Source: Chryseobacterium sp. 7
GTDB lineage: Bacteria; Bacteroidota; Bacteroidia; Flavobacteriales; Weeksellaceae
NCBI RefSeq assembly: GCF_003663845.1
Contig: NZ_RCCA01000001.1
Location: 868,001 to 932,000 of the forward strand
Direction of reading: 5' to 3'
DNA length: 64,000 nucleotides
The position numbers and the translations under genes are program-made. Under the pieces are notes generated by a model. It was given only the letters and a program-made list of their open reading frames with translations. It did no database searches and had not been told where the DNA came from. Shown here piece by piece: positions 9,504-16,677 of this stretch. Within the stretch, counting starts at the first letter, position 1. The number at the start of each line of letters is the position of its first letter.

Positions 9504-9683
9504 TTATTGAGCCGCTCTGGTTTTTACAATTGTGTTTCCACCGCAAGAACACTGTCCGCAAGATTGAGCCGCTGCCTGAAGGCTGTTAACCCCACCTTTA
9601 AGGCTGTTCATTTGCTCCTCCTGAAGCTTGCTGATTTGTTCCTTGTTGATCTGTAAACCTTTTGTTAATTTAATTTTGTGCAT
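9504..9683 (-). CDS. Lanthipeptide precursor 2 (type B), 59 aa
   Basis: Starts MHKIKLTKGLQINKEQ, has the same LKGG leader end and the same SCGQCSCGGNT ring region, and ends IVKTRAAQ. Its protein is identical to precursor 4 although the DNA differs at silent sites, for example AAG/AAA and GCG/GCA codons, so the protein is probably under purifying selection or homogenised. Confidence 0.92.
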   Translation of the reverse strand: MHKIKLTKGLQINKEQISKLQEEQMNSLKGGVNSLQAAAQSCGQCSCGGNTIVKTRAAQ

Positions 9684-9735
9684 GATGTTTGATTTTTAAA
9701 TTGTTTTTATAAATATTTTCGACTTATTTTGAGAA

Positions 9736-9915
9736 TTACTTCGCAATTCTTGTTTGTACTACAGTATTTCCACCGCAAGAACACTGTCCGCAAGACTGAG
9801 CTGCTGCCTGAAGGCTGTTTACTCCTCCTTTAAGACCATTCATTTGCTCTTCCTGAAGTTTGCTGATTTGTTCTTTGTTGATCTGTAGCCCTTTAGATAA
9901 TTTCATTTTGTTCAT
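9736..9915 (-). CDS. Lanthipeptide precursor 3 (type A), 59 aa
   Basis: Starts MNKMKLSKGLQINKEQ. The leader end is MNGLKGG, where the other copies have MNSLKGG, and the core has the invariant SCGQCSCGGNT block. The tail VVQTRIAK is unlike the other copies. The non-coding DNA ahead of this gene is nearly the same as that ahead of precursor 1, which points to duplication of an A+B pair. Confidence 0.92.
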   Translation of the reverse strand: MNKMKLSKGLQINKEQISKLQEEQMNGLKGGVNSLQAAAQSCGQCSCGGNTVVQTRIAK

Positions 9916-9968
9916 GATGTTTAATTTTAAATGTTATTGTTTATTTTAAATGTGATTTGAAGTGCTGA

Positions 9969-10148
9969 TTACTGAGCTGCTCTTGTTTTTACAATTGTGT
10001 TTCCACCGCAAGAACACTGTCCGCAAGACTGTGCTGCTGCCTGTAGGCTGTTAACCCCACCTTTTAGGCTGTTCATTTGCTCTTCCTGTAATTTGCTGAT
10101 TTGCTCTTTGTTGATCTGTAACCCTTTTGTTAATTTAATTTTGTGCAT
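9969..10148 (-). CDS. Lanthipeptide precursor 4 (type B), 59 aa
   Basis: Protein identical to precursor 2 (MHKIKLTKG leader start, LKGG leader end, SCGQCSCGGNT core block, IVKTRAAQ tail). Three Cys and three Ser in the core fit up to three thioether rings, with two Thr near the tail as further sites. Confidence 0.92.
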   Translation of the reverse strand: MHKIKLTKGLQINKEQISKLQEEQMNSLKGGVNSLQAAAQSCGQCSCGGNTIVKTRAAQ

Positions 10149-10202
10149 GATGTTTAATTTTTAGATTGTTATTGTTTATTGTAAATGTGATTTGGGTGTT
10201 TA

Positions 10203-10382
10203 TTATTGAGCTGCTCTTGTTTTCACAACTGTATTTCCACCGCAAGAACACTGTCCGCAAGATTGAGCCGCTGCCTGAAGGCTGTTAACCCCACCTTTAA
10301 GGCTGTTCATTTGCTCCTCCTGAAGCTTGCTGATTTGTTCTTTGTTGATCTGTAAACCTTTTGTTAATTTAATTTTGTGCAT
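10203..10382 (-). CDS. Lanthipeptide precursor 5 (type B), 59 aa, first in the array
   Basis: First precursor to be transcribed. It differs from precursors 2 and 4 only in the tail, VVKTRAAQ instead of IVKTRAAQ. Only 88 bp separate it from the stop of the upstream outer-membrane receptor. That gap has no strong terminator, and the only promoter-like match is a weak -7 (TATACTTG, one mismatch), so read-through from the receptor promoter is plausible. Confidence 0.92.
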   Translation of the reverse strand: MHKIKLTKGLQINKEQISKLQEEQMNSLKGGVNSLQAAAQSCGQCSCGGNTVVKTRAAQ

Positions 10383-10470
10383 GATTTTAAAATTTTTAGA
10401 ATAGTTGATTGTGGTTATCTTTTCAAGTCATAAAACCTTTATTGGACCCTACTTGCAAGTATATAGTTGA

Positions 10471-12867
10471 TTAATTAATTCTGTTTCTTTCGTCCTCATT
10501 CCCGAAGTTTCTCTGCTGCTCAGATTTCAGATTCTTATTCCCGAATTTGTAGCTTAAAGAAACTCTCACCCCTCTGGTGTCGCCATAACTGCTGAAGTCT
10601 GTTTTCACCCCATTAGATTCATAAGAGATTACAGGGCGCTGTCCGTTCAGAAGATCCATACCGGTAACCGTCAGCGTCAGTTTTTTATCCAGAAGCAGGA
10701 ACTTCATAGAGACATCCAGAATATTCATCGTTGAGATATGAAAGATCTGATAACGTCCAGGAAGCTGCAGCCCGTAGTTCGCACTGAAGAATATGGTCTT
10801 AGATTTATTCAGTGTGAAATCATTATTTGAATAGAAATAAGCATTATATCCGTCTATTGAGCTGATGAAATCTGTTTTGGATTTTACCTTCTGATAATTC
10901 ACATTAAACCCTGTAAAGCTGTTCCACCAGGACCATTTATTAAAATTATAATAGGTGGAAACTCCCACCTGATACGTGTTGGCGTAATTCAACGGTGTAC
11001 TTCTCGTGATATTCGTCTCAGGATCCAGGATAGAAAGATCCTGGCTGAAATCCGATACCTGAGAATAATACACAGAGGATACCCATTTTTGATTTCTCAC
11101 GTAAGAAAACTCTATATTATCAATAATAGAAGGCTTTAAAAAAGGATTTCCTTCCGAATAATAATAAGGGCTTGTACGCACCACAAACGGATTCAGATAA
11201 TCGAAATTCGGTCTGCGGATCCTTCTGCTGTAGTTAAGAGAGAATGAGTTTTTATCATTCGGATTATAAGTTACATACGCAGTAGGGAATAATTTCACAT
11301 AATCATTTTTGTTGGTCTGGTTGAGATTATGAGAATAGCCCGTTGTCTGTGTCGCTTCCATTCTCAATCCAGCCTGGGTTTCCCATTTTTCGCCCAGTTT
11401 TTTGCTTGCAGAAACATATAATGCTTCATTATGCTCTTTATAGTTAAAAATATTCGACTGATCTGTATTGAGGACCGGAGTTCCGGTTTTATGATCCATA
11501 ACCACAAGGTCGTTATTGGTATTGGTGTATGTATATTTCCCCCCGAAGCTTAATGAAGCCCATTTCAGCGGCATTTCTATATCCATCTTTCCGGAATAGT
11601 TTTCAATACGGTTCACATTCGTATTTGTAGCCGAGAAAAAGCTTCCCGGAAGAATATTTCTCATAAGATCCAGCTCATTTCCTGCATAAAAGTTGTAATC
11701 ACTCTTTCTGTAGTGGAAATAATCAAAATCAGTAGTGATTTTTGTGCCTGCAGAATCCACTTTAAAGGTGTTGTACCAGTTAAGAGAGTTCATATTGGGT
11801 TTATTGTTCGCGTCTACATCAGAGGTAATGTAGGAGTTAACAGCTCCTGTCGGATTAAACCTTGAGGTGAAAGGACTGTTGGATGAGGTGTTCCTGGTGA
11901 AACTGCCCAGGTATTTTGCACCTGTGGTCCATTTTTCAGATATTTTATAATCTACACCAACTCCCAGCCCGAGATTGTTCTCTTCAGACTTATTTTTTAC
12001 ATTCAGAATCCAAAGCTCATCCGGATAGTAAATCTTACTGTCTGATGTGGTGCGGAGTCTTTGAGAATTCGTATTGGCTGTTACCTGCAACGACAGTCTG
12101 TTTCTATTGTAGTTAAAAGCTCCCTGAAGACCGCCTCCAGCATAGGTTTTCTGAGTATAATTGCCTCCAATGTTGGCATTCCAGGAATTTGCTCTTCCTT
12201 TTTTCAGTTTGATATTGATCAGTCCGCTGTCTCCTTCTGCATCATACTTGGCCGGTGGAGTAGTAATCACTTCAATAGACTGAATATTGTCAGAAGGAAT
12301 AGATTTTAATAAGCTTGAAAGATCATCCGGTGACATTCTCTGAATACGGTCGTCAATCATTACCAAAACCTCACCTTTTCCTACAATGGATACTTTTTCA
12401 TCCTGAATACGAACCAGAGGAGTTGTTTTTAAAGCATCTATTGCCGTTCCTCCCGTTGCTGCAACCGAATTTTCCACATTGAAAACAAGACGGTCTATTT
12501 TTCTTTCCACCAGTTTTTTCTTTTTGGTCAGGCTGATGGCCTGAATTTCCTGGTTTTCCGGCTGACTGTCTTTTATAGTGTAGCTTCTTGTAATTTCGCC
12601 TTCTATATTTTCATTTCCTTCGTATACTTTATTTCCGTTTAAGAAAAATTCCATTTTATAAGAATCTGCTTTAGGAAGTTTAATAGAGAAAAGCCCGTTT
12701 TCATCTGTAATTGCAGAGAACTTACTGTCTCCTGCCAGGAGGATAACCTCTACATAAGAAATATTTTTTGCCTTTTCATCAGATACTTTACCGGAAATAC
12801 TCTGAGCGTTAAGGTGAACGCCCATTCCTATGAAGGATAATAACGGTATTAAGTATTTCTTTGTCAT
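10471..12867 (-). CDS. Outer-membrane beta-barrel receptor (TonB-dependent receptor-like)
   Basis: About 798 residues from the ATG at 12867. The frame extends to a TTG at 12888, but the ATG gives a clean signal peptide (MTKKYLIPLLSFIGMGVHLNAQ) and fits a promoter -7 box at 12893-12886. After the signal come a carboxypeptidase-regulatory-like beta domain (SISGKVSDEKAKNISYVEV), a plug domain (VVMIDDRIQRMSP, SIEVITTPPAKYDAEG) and a long beta-barrel of the OMP_b-brl_3 type. It lies 88 bp upstream of the lanthipeptide array on the same strand and has LuxR-type palindromes at its promoter. It may import a nutrient or signal, bind the secreted lanthipeptide, or act in immunity; the sequence does not decide. 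Confidence 0.88.
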   Translation of the reverse strand: MTKKYLIPLLSFIGMGVHLNAQSISGKVSDEKAKNISYVEVILLAGDSKFSAITDENGLFSIKLPKADSYKMEFFLNGNKVYEGNENIEGEITRSYTIKDSQPENQEIQAISLTKKKKLVERKIDRLVFNVENSVAATGGTAIDALKTTPLVRIQDEKVSIVGKGEVLVMIDDRIQRMSPDDLSSLLKSIPSDNIQSIEVITTPPAKYDAEGDSGLINIKLKKGRANSWNANIGGNYTQKTYAGGGLQGAFNYNRNRLSLQVTANTNSQRLRTTSDSKIYYPDELWILNVKNKSEENNLGLGVGVDYKISEKWTTGAKYLGSFTRNTSSNSPFTSRFNPTGAVNSYITSDVDANNKPNMNSLNWYNTFKVDSAGTKITTDFDYFHYRKSDYNFYAGNELDLMRNILPGSFFSATNTNVNRIENYSGKMDIEMPLKWASLSFGGKYTYTNTNNDLVVMDHKTGTPVLNTDQSNIFNYKEHNEALYVSASKKLGEKWETQAGLRMEATQTTGYSHNLNQTNKNDYVKLFPTAYVTYNPNDKNSFSLNYSRRIRRPNFDYLNPFVVRTSPYYYSEGNPFLKPSIIDNIEFSYVRNQKWVSSVYYSQVSDFSQDLSILDPETNITRSTPLNYANTYQVGVSTYYNFNKWSWWNSFTGFNVNYQKVKSKTDFISSIDGYNAYFYSNNDFTLNKSKTIFFSANYGLQLPGRYQIFHISTMNILDVSMKFLLLDKKLTLTVTGMDLLNGQRPVISYESNGVKTDFSSYGDTRGVRVSLSYKFGNKNLKSEQQRNFGNEDERNRIN

Positions 12868-12885
12868 GTCTTTTATTTTATGTTT

Positions 12886-12931
12886 CAAATGTAGAATGTT
12901 GTGTTTTGAATGATGCTACACGGAAGTGTAG
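12886..12931 (-). promoter_or_regulatory. Palindromic operator plus -7 box for the receptor/lanthipeptide transcription unit
   Basis: The palindrome CTACAC-GGAA-GTGTAG occupies 12916-12931. Exactly 22 bp downstream on the minus strand lies TACATTTG (12893-12886), a full match to the Bacteroidota -7 consensus TAnnTTTG. No TTG -33 element is present, as expected for an activator-dependent promoter. The predicted start of RNA is near 12879, 12 nt before the ATG at 12867, which places the palindrome around -45. Confidence 0.78.
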
Positions 12932-12933
12932 TT

Positions 12934-13578
12934 TTAGGCGGTTTGCTGTAATACTACACTTTGGTGTAGGGCACTTACCTCCTGTGTGGACATCAGATGA
13001 TAGTTCTTGTCCAGGAACTTTTTCAGCCCGTTATAAGTAAGCATTACAGGAATCGTTTCAGAACCCAGATAATGGATAGGCTCGGCTAATGTAACAGCCT
13101 CAATTCCCATCAGTTTAAGAACTTTCAGAAGCTTTGCATCACATTCAGCAATAGCAACAGCGTTTTTGTTGCAGCAAACCTCATTGATTGCATAAGCCAT
13201 TAATGTTTTGAAAATCCCAAATCCGGTTTTATCAATTCCTTTTTTAATAGCAAATCTTCCGATATGCCAGATGTTGGTCGTTTTGTTTTTGATAAAAGAA
13301 GAAGGATTGATATGGAAAAGTTTCTCCAATGGAAGGACATCTTTATGGTTCCATTTAAAAACTCTTATAGAACCATTGATCTTACCTTCGTGATCTCTGG
13401 AAACAAAAATCTTAGACTTTTTAAAGTTCTTCTCTTCATGATAGATATCTTCTACTTCAGCCTTAAACTGATCCGTATCAGAATAACTTTCATGATGGTT
13501 AAAGTTTTCGGTAACAACAAATTCTGCTAATTCGTATAAGTTTTTATTACTTAAAGAATAAAAGTTAAGATGTTCCAT
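12934..13578 (-). CDS. Acyl-homoserine-lactone-synthase-like N-acyltransferase (GNAT fold)
   Basis: A 214-residue protein. The block GSIRVFKW (Arg72), the stretch LPLEKLF and the motif WHIGRFAI (Trp104, Arg108, Phe109) mirror the R..LPT..pymL..F and WElSRFAv blocks of LuxI-type autoinducer synthases and related N-acyl amino acid synthases. The expected reaction is transfer of a fatty acyl group from acyl-ACP or acyl-CoA to an amine. The substrate is unknown, and not all LuxI catalytic residues are evident. It is divergent from a LuxR-type regulator with two palindromic operators between them, and its own promoter has the palindrome/22 bp/-7 layout, suggesting positive feedback. A plain GNAT acetyltransferase role cannot be ruled out. 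Confidence 0.72.
   Translation of the reverse strand: MEHLNFYSLSNKNLYELAEFVVTENFNHHESYSDTDQFKAEVEDIYHEEKNFKKSKIFVSRDHEGKINGSIRVFKWNHKDVLPLEKLFHINPSSFIKNKTTNIWHIGRFAIKKGIDKTGFGIFKTLMAYAINEVCCNKNAVAIAECDAKLLKVLKLMGIEAVTLAEPIHYLGSETIPVMLTYNGLKKFLDKNYHLMSTQEVSALHQSVVLQQTA
12954..12969. promoter_or_regulatory. Second upstream palindrome CTACAC-N4-GTGTAG
   Basis: CTACAC-TTTG-GTGTAG, a perfect 6-4-6 inverted repeat, 38 bp upstream of the first palindrome and inside the last codons of the acyltransferase gene. It is probably a second binding site for the same regulator. Confidence 0.7.
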
Positions 13579-13596
13579 ATTTTTTTATCTTTATAG

Positions 13597-13642
13597 TAAA
13601 ATTATTACACTGAATAGTGGGATATGCTACACTTTAGTGTAG
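13597..13642 (-). promoter_or_regulatory. Palindromic operator plus -7 box for the acyltransferase gene
   Basis: CTACACTTTAGTGTAG at 13627-13642 is followed on the minus strand after exactly 22 bp by TAATTTTA (13604-13597), 7 of 8 matches to TAnnTTTG. The predicted RNA start is near 13590, 12 nt from the ATG at 13578. Confidence 0.75.
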
Positions 13643-13654
13643 ATTCCTTAAAGT

Positions 13655-13670
13655 CTACACTAAAGTGTAG
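13655..13670. promoter_or_regulatory. Palindrome CTACACTAAAGTGTAG upstream of the luxR-type gene
   Basis: Reverse complement of the site at 13627-13642, and 28 bp from it. It ends 32 bp before the luxR-type start codon. No -7 box sits 22 bp further on; a weak TACCTTAA lies 14 bp away, so here the site could serve repression or act from a distance on the divergent gene. Confidence 0.65.
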
Positions 13671-13702
13671 TAACCTGAAAACTGTACCTTAAAAACTAAA
13701 CT

Positions 13703-14461
13703 ATGGAAGAGATTGGAAAATTCTTTTCAAATAAAAACAGCATCAGCGCGATCTCAGAGTCAGAGAATAACCAGACTTCTGACTACCTTGAGGTCATTAA
13801 AGCCTTTGCGAGAATCACTTACATGAGTCTGTATGTCATAGACTATCAGAAGCAAAACTTCGAGTATGTATCAGATAACCCATTATTTCTTTGTGATCAT
13901 ACTCCTAAAGAAGTGGAAACCATGGGTTATGCTTTCTATTTCCGGCATGTGAAAAAAGAAGATCTGGATCTGTTATTTAAAATCAATGAAGTAGGATTTG
14001 AATTCTATGAAAATCTGCCGGTGAACGAAAGAAAACTATACACCATTTCTTATGATTTTCATTTGGTGAATGAAAGTAAAAATACCATCCTTATCAACCA
14101 CAAGCTGACTCCTCTTTTCTTATCTTCAGAAGGTAAAATGTGGAAAGCCATGTGTATTGTCTCTTTATCTCACAACCATGCCTCCGGAAATATCTCTATT
14201 GTAAAGCAGGGAACAGACGAAATCTGGAATTATGATCTGAAAGATAGCAGATGGATCAAAGAAGAGAAAGTAAAGCTCTCGGAAAGAGAAGCCGAAATTT
14301 TGCGGTTATATGCCCAGGGACTTACCATCAATGAAATTGCCGATAAAATCTATGTAACAGGTGATACCGTAAAATTTCACAGAAGAAAACTGTTTGACAA
14401 AATGGGAGTAAGTAATATTACGGAAGCGCTTTCCTACGCTACCAATTACAAACTGATTTAA
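13703..14461 (+). CDS. PAS-like/LuxR-type transcriptional regulator
   Basis: A 252-residue regulator. The C-terminus (about 190-250) is a LuxR/NarL helix-turn-helix: KLSEREAEILRLYAQGLTI, then EIADKIYVTGDTVKFHRRKL. The N-terminal ~165 residues look like a PAS sensory domain (MSLYVIDYQKQNFEYVSDNP), not a receiver (no phospho-Asp block) and not a classical autoinducer-binding domain. The 6-4-6 palindromes on both sides are the expected kind of target for a dimeric LuxR HTH, and this is the only such regulator next to them. It probably controls the acyltransferase, thiF-like and receptor/lanthipeptide promoters. That link is inferred from site positions only. Confidence 0.85.
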   Translation: MEEIGKFFSNKNSISAISESENNQTSDYLEVIKAFARITYMSLYVIDYQKQNFEYVSDNPLFLCDHTPKEVETMGYAFYFRHVKKEDLDLLFKINEVGFEFYENLPVNERKLYTISYDFHLVNESKNTILINHKLTPLFLSSEGKMWKAMCIVSLSHNHASGNISIVKQGTDEIWNYDLKDSRWIKEEKVKLSEREAEILRLYAQGLTINEIADKIYVTGDTVKFHRRKLFDKMGVSNITEALSYATNYKLI

Positions 14462-14480
14462 GCTCAGAGTGTATAAGTAG

Positions 14481-15227
14481 CTATTCGGAAATAGCATTCA
14501 TATAGAACTGTGGAAAAGTTTTATAGGGCTTTCCTGTGGCTATTTTGAACATGACGTGAGTACACATTCCGGCAACAATCCATGAAGCGATGGCCAACTG
14601 AGGAGGAGGAAGATTTTCTTTTTCCTTCTTATAATCGTCAATGATATTTTCCAGCCACTCATTGGGAGTTCTCCAAAACCGGAGATAACCTGCAATGTAC
14701 TCTACCATTTTCAGTTCATTAAAATTGTCATCAGAAAGAATGTCCAAAGGAAGTCCATCAGGTTCCAGAACAGCTACCAGGCCTCCCCAGCCAAGATTAT
14801 AAGGATGCAGTACGTGTATTCCTCTTTCCTGGCATATTTTATCAAAAACAACAGGAATATTGCTTGAAAAATCAAGTGCATTAATCGCAATATCATGATC
14901 TCCGATTATTTCATGAACATTATCAGGTGTGATAAATTCACTCCGGTACCGGATATTGGCATCCGGATTAATGCTTTTTAACCGATGGTATAAGGTTTCA
15001 GCTTTATAGGAAGAAATATCCTGATGGGTATAGTTTTGTCTGTTCAGGTTAGACTGTTCAATAGTGTCACCATCTACAATGGTAATATTTTCAAAGCCAA
15101 AACGAAGGGCGCATTCTGCAATATTGCTGCCAATTCCGCTTCCTGCAAGCAAAATAGAAAAATCTTTTATTGCGTGCTGCTCTTCTTTCTGTACATATAG
15201 CCTGTTTCGAGAATATTTTGTTTCCAT
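14481..15227 (-). CDS. ThiF/MoeB/E1-like adenylyltransferase
   Basis: A 248-residue E1-superfamily protein. It has the nucleotide-binding LLAGSGIGSNIAECAL, the acidic VDGDTIEQSNLNRQ block with the conserved Arg, and DIAINALDFS. These enzymes adenylate a C-terminal carboxylate or another acid. The CxxC zinc motifs of MoeB/ThiF are missing, and no ubiquitin-like or sulfur-carrier partner lies next to it. Its promoter carries the same palindrome/22 bp/-7 layout as the acyltransferase gene, so the two enzymes may act in one pathway, for instance activating or modifying the signal molecule. It converges on the luxR-type gene; a short palindrome at 14480-14495 overlaps its stop codon. Confidence 0.8.
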   Translation of the reverse strand: METKYSRNRLYVQKEEQHAIKDFSILLAGSGIGSNIAECALRFGFENITIVDGDTIEQSNLNRQNYTHQDISSYKAETLYHRLKSINPDANIRYRSEFITPDNVHEIIGDHDIAINALDFSSNIPVVFDKICQERGIHVLHPYNLGWGGLVAVLEPDGLPLDILSDDNFNELKMVEYIAGYLRFWRTPNEWLENIIDDYKKEKENLPPPQLAIASWIVAGMCTHVMFKIATGKPYKTFPQFYMNAISE

Positions 15228-15243
15228 TGCTTCTATTTTAATA

Positions 15244-15289
15244 CAAAAATAGGGGGATGCACCCTAATTCTTACTACACGATAGTTTAG
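15244..15289 (-). promoter_or_regulatory. Palindromic operator (one mismatch) plus -7 box for the thiF-like gene
   Basis: CTACAC-GATA-GTTTAG at 15274-15289 has one mismatch to CTACAC-N4-GTGTAG. After exactly 22 bp on the minus strand comes TATTTTTG (15251-15244), a full TAnnTTTG match. The predicted RNA start is about 10 nt before the ATG at 15227. Confidence 0.7.
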
Positions 15290-15430
15290 TTTTGATCCTG
15301 AAAATCAAAATAAAAGCATGCAAAACATAGATTAAATATAGGTTTGGAGATAATAGCTTGTTTTATTATTCAACGAACGGTGATTAAAATGAAGTGTAAA
15401 AGATATTCTATACCTATTTTGTCAGATTTA

Positions 15431-16057
15431 TTAATTTTTGACTTTATTTTCAAGATTTTCCAGCCTTTCAAAAATATCTGTGAAAATATTTTTATCTGCT
15501 GCAGAAACGTATCCTACAATCTTATAATATTCATGATGATAAGTGTCTTTTCCTTTGACTTCAGAAGCATATTGAAGATGGCCGTTTTTATAGAGTAACA
15601 AATTAGATAAAGAGCCATTTTTTAAATCAGACTTATTTAAAAATAAAATGTCACCGAAGTTATATTGAGCAAGCAATTGTTTGTCAAAAGTAAATTCATA
15701 AACCAAATCTACGGATGCTAATATTTTTTGCAATATTGATGCGTTTGGATTGTTTTCTTCCGTTTTTGTCTTTGCTTCTTTGCTGTTTTGAATCGCCAGC
15801 TCCGGAAAAAGCATAAGTTGGTTAATCTCAGAAACGCTTGCCAGCTGGTTTACATCAATGGTTTCAGTCAGTAATTGATCAAGAGTAAGGTCAAAATGAT
15901 GGGCTACTTTTAATAGAGTTTCAATCTTCGGTTCAGCACGTTCTTCTTCATAAGAGCTTATGACTCCTCTGTTTAAATTAAATAAATCAGCAAAAGCTTT
16001 TTGGCTTAATCCCTTTACCTGTCTTATTTTTTTAATATTAGCCCCAAAAAAGCTCAT
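15431..16057 (-). CDS. XRE-family DNA-binding regulator
   Basis: A 208-residue protein. The N-terminal Cro/C1 helix-turn-helix (NIKKIRQVKGLSQKAFADLFNL then RGVISSYEEERAEPKIETLL, residues about 7-58) is clear. The C-terminal ~140 residues (YEFTFDKQLLAQYNFGDILFL, YHHEYYKIVGYVSA) are not recognised and may bind a ligand. It ends in a short coiled segment (FERLENLENKVKN). The gene stands alone between the thiF-like promoter region and a divergent small gene, so its targets are unknown; self-regulation through the 210-bp upstream gap is possible. Confidence 0.85.
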   Translation of the reverse strand: MSFFGANIKKIRQVKGLSQKAFADLFNLNRGVISSYEEERAEPKIETLLKVAHHFDLTLDQLLTETIDVNQLASVSEINQLMLFPELAIQNSKEAKTKTEENNPNASILQKILASVDLVYEFTFDKQLLAQYNFGDILFLNKSDLKNGSLSNLLLYKNGHLQYASEVKGKDTYHHEYYKIVGYVSAADKNIFTDIFERLENLENKVKN

Positions 16058-16267
16058 TTTGTCTCATTATTTTTGCAAAAGTAGAAAATATGAAATGATA
16101 TTAAAAATATTTGCACGCTACTATTTCGGGTAGAAACATTCTTTTTTATCAATACTTGATAATTGGAAAACTCATGGAATAAAATTCTGTACCCATAATA
16201 TTCTATAGTTCTGTATCTGTATCCAAAATTAAATAGTCCATAATTTTGTTTAGCTAAAGAAGAAAAT

Positions 16268-16636
16268 ATGGAAACAATCATTCAACATCAGAAACAGTTT
16301 CAATATGCTGAAGCTTATATATCAGATATGTGGGTGCTGAAAAATATTTTTCTGGAAACACAGAACCTGAAGACAATAGATCAAAATTTCGGACTTCCTT
16401 TTCTTGTAGCTAAAAATGGGAGAGAAGCCGTTGCTTTTGCCAGCCTTATCATTAATGAAAAAGATGAAATCTCTTTTAAAATCTATGATAAAAACAGAAT
16501 AACAGAAGCCGAAAAGAGAAATTTCTTTTCCCGGGCTGAAAGATATTTTAAAAATAGTAATACCTCTAATTTCAAAGATCCGGAACAGTTAAAAAGCAGT
16601 ATCAGCAGTATGATCAGCTGGCTGAATCCTGAATAA
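16268..16636 (+). CDS. Small hypothetical protein, 122 aa
   Basis: Not recognised. Its features are a charged, soluble composition, an ATG start, no signal peptide and no membrane helix. Segments include YISDMWVLKNIFLETQ and ISFKIYDKNRITEAEKRNFFSRAERYF, which look alpha-helical. It lies 41 bp ahead of the MocR-type gene on the same strand and is divergent from the XRE regulator, so it may share a transcript with the next two genes. Confidence 0.65.
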   Translation: METIIQHQKQFQYAEAYISDMWVLKNIFLETQNLKTIDQNFGLPFLVAKNGREAVAFASLIINEKDEISFKIYDKNRITEAEKRNFFSRAERYFKNSNTSNFKDPEQLKSSISSMISWLNPE

Positions 16637-16677
16637 AGACAGGATAAAATTGTACATTTACGTAAAACACTCATTCT

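Larger units (their letters stand above)
9277..10382 (-). repeat. Tandem array of five ~233-bp units carrying the precursor genes
   Basis: The five start codons lie at 9450, 9683, 9915, 10148 and 10382, a period of 232-234 bp. Coding parts are near-identical, and the spacer downstream in coordinates of unit 1 matches that of unit 3. The type order in coordinates is A-B-A-B-B, consistent with duplication of a ~465-bp A+B unit plus one further B. Such an array can expand or shrink by recombination. Confidence 0.9.

Noticed and set aside
9277..10382. Regularly spaced ~233-bp repeats as a CRISPR-like array
   Set aside because: Each repeat is an open reading frame for a double-glycine lanthipeptide precursor; there are no short direct repeats with unique spacers.
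10383..10470. A separate promoter for the lanthipeptide array (TATACTTG on the minus strand)
   Set aside because: One mismatch in the -7 box and no TTG element at a proper distance; too weak to call.
12868..12888. TTG start for the outer-membrane receptor
   Set aside because: It overlaps the predicted -7 box; the ATG at 12867 gives a standard signal peptide and a 12-nt leader.
13655..13700. A 22-bp-spaced -7 box for the luxR-type gene itself
   Set aside because: 22 bp after the palindrome reads AAACTAAA, not TAnnTTTG; only a weak TACCTTAA at 14 bp is present, so the luxR-type gene was not counted among the three matching promoters.
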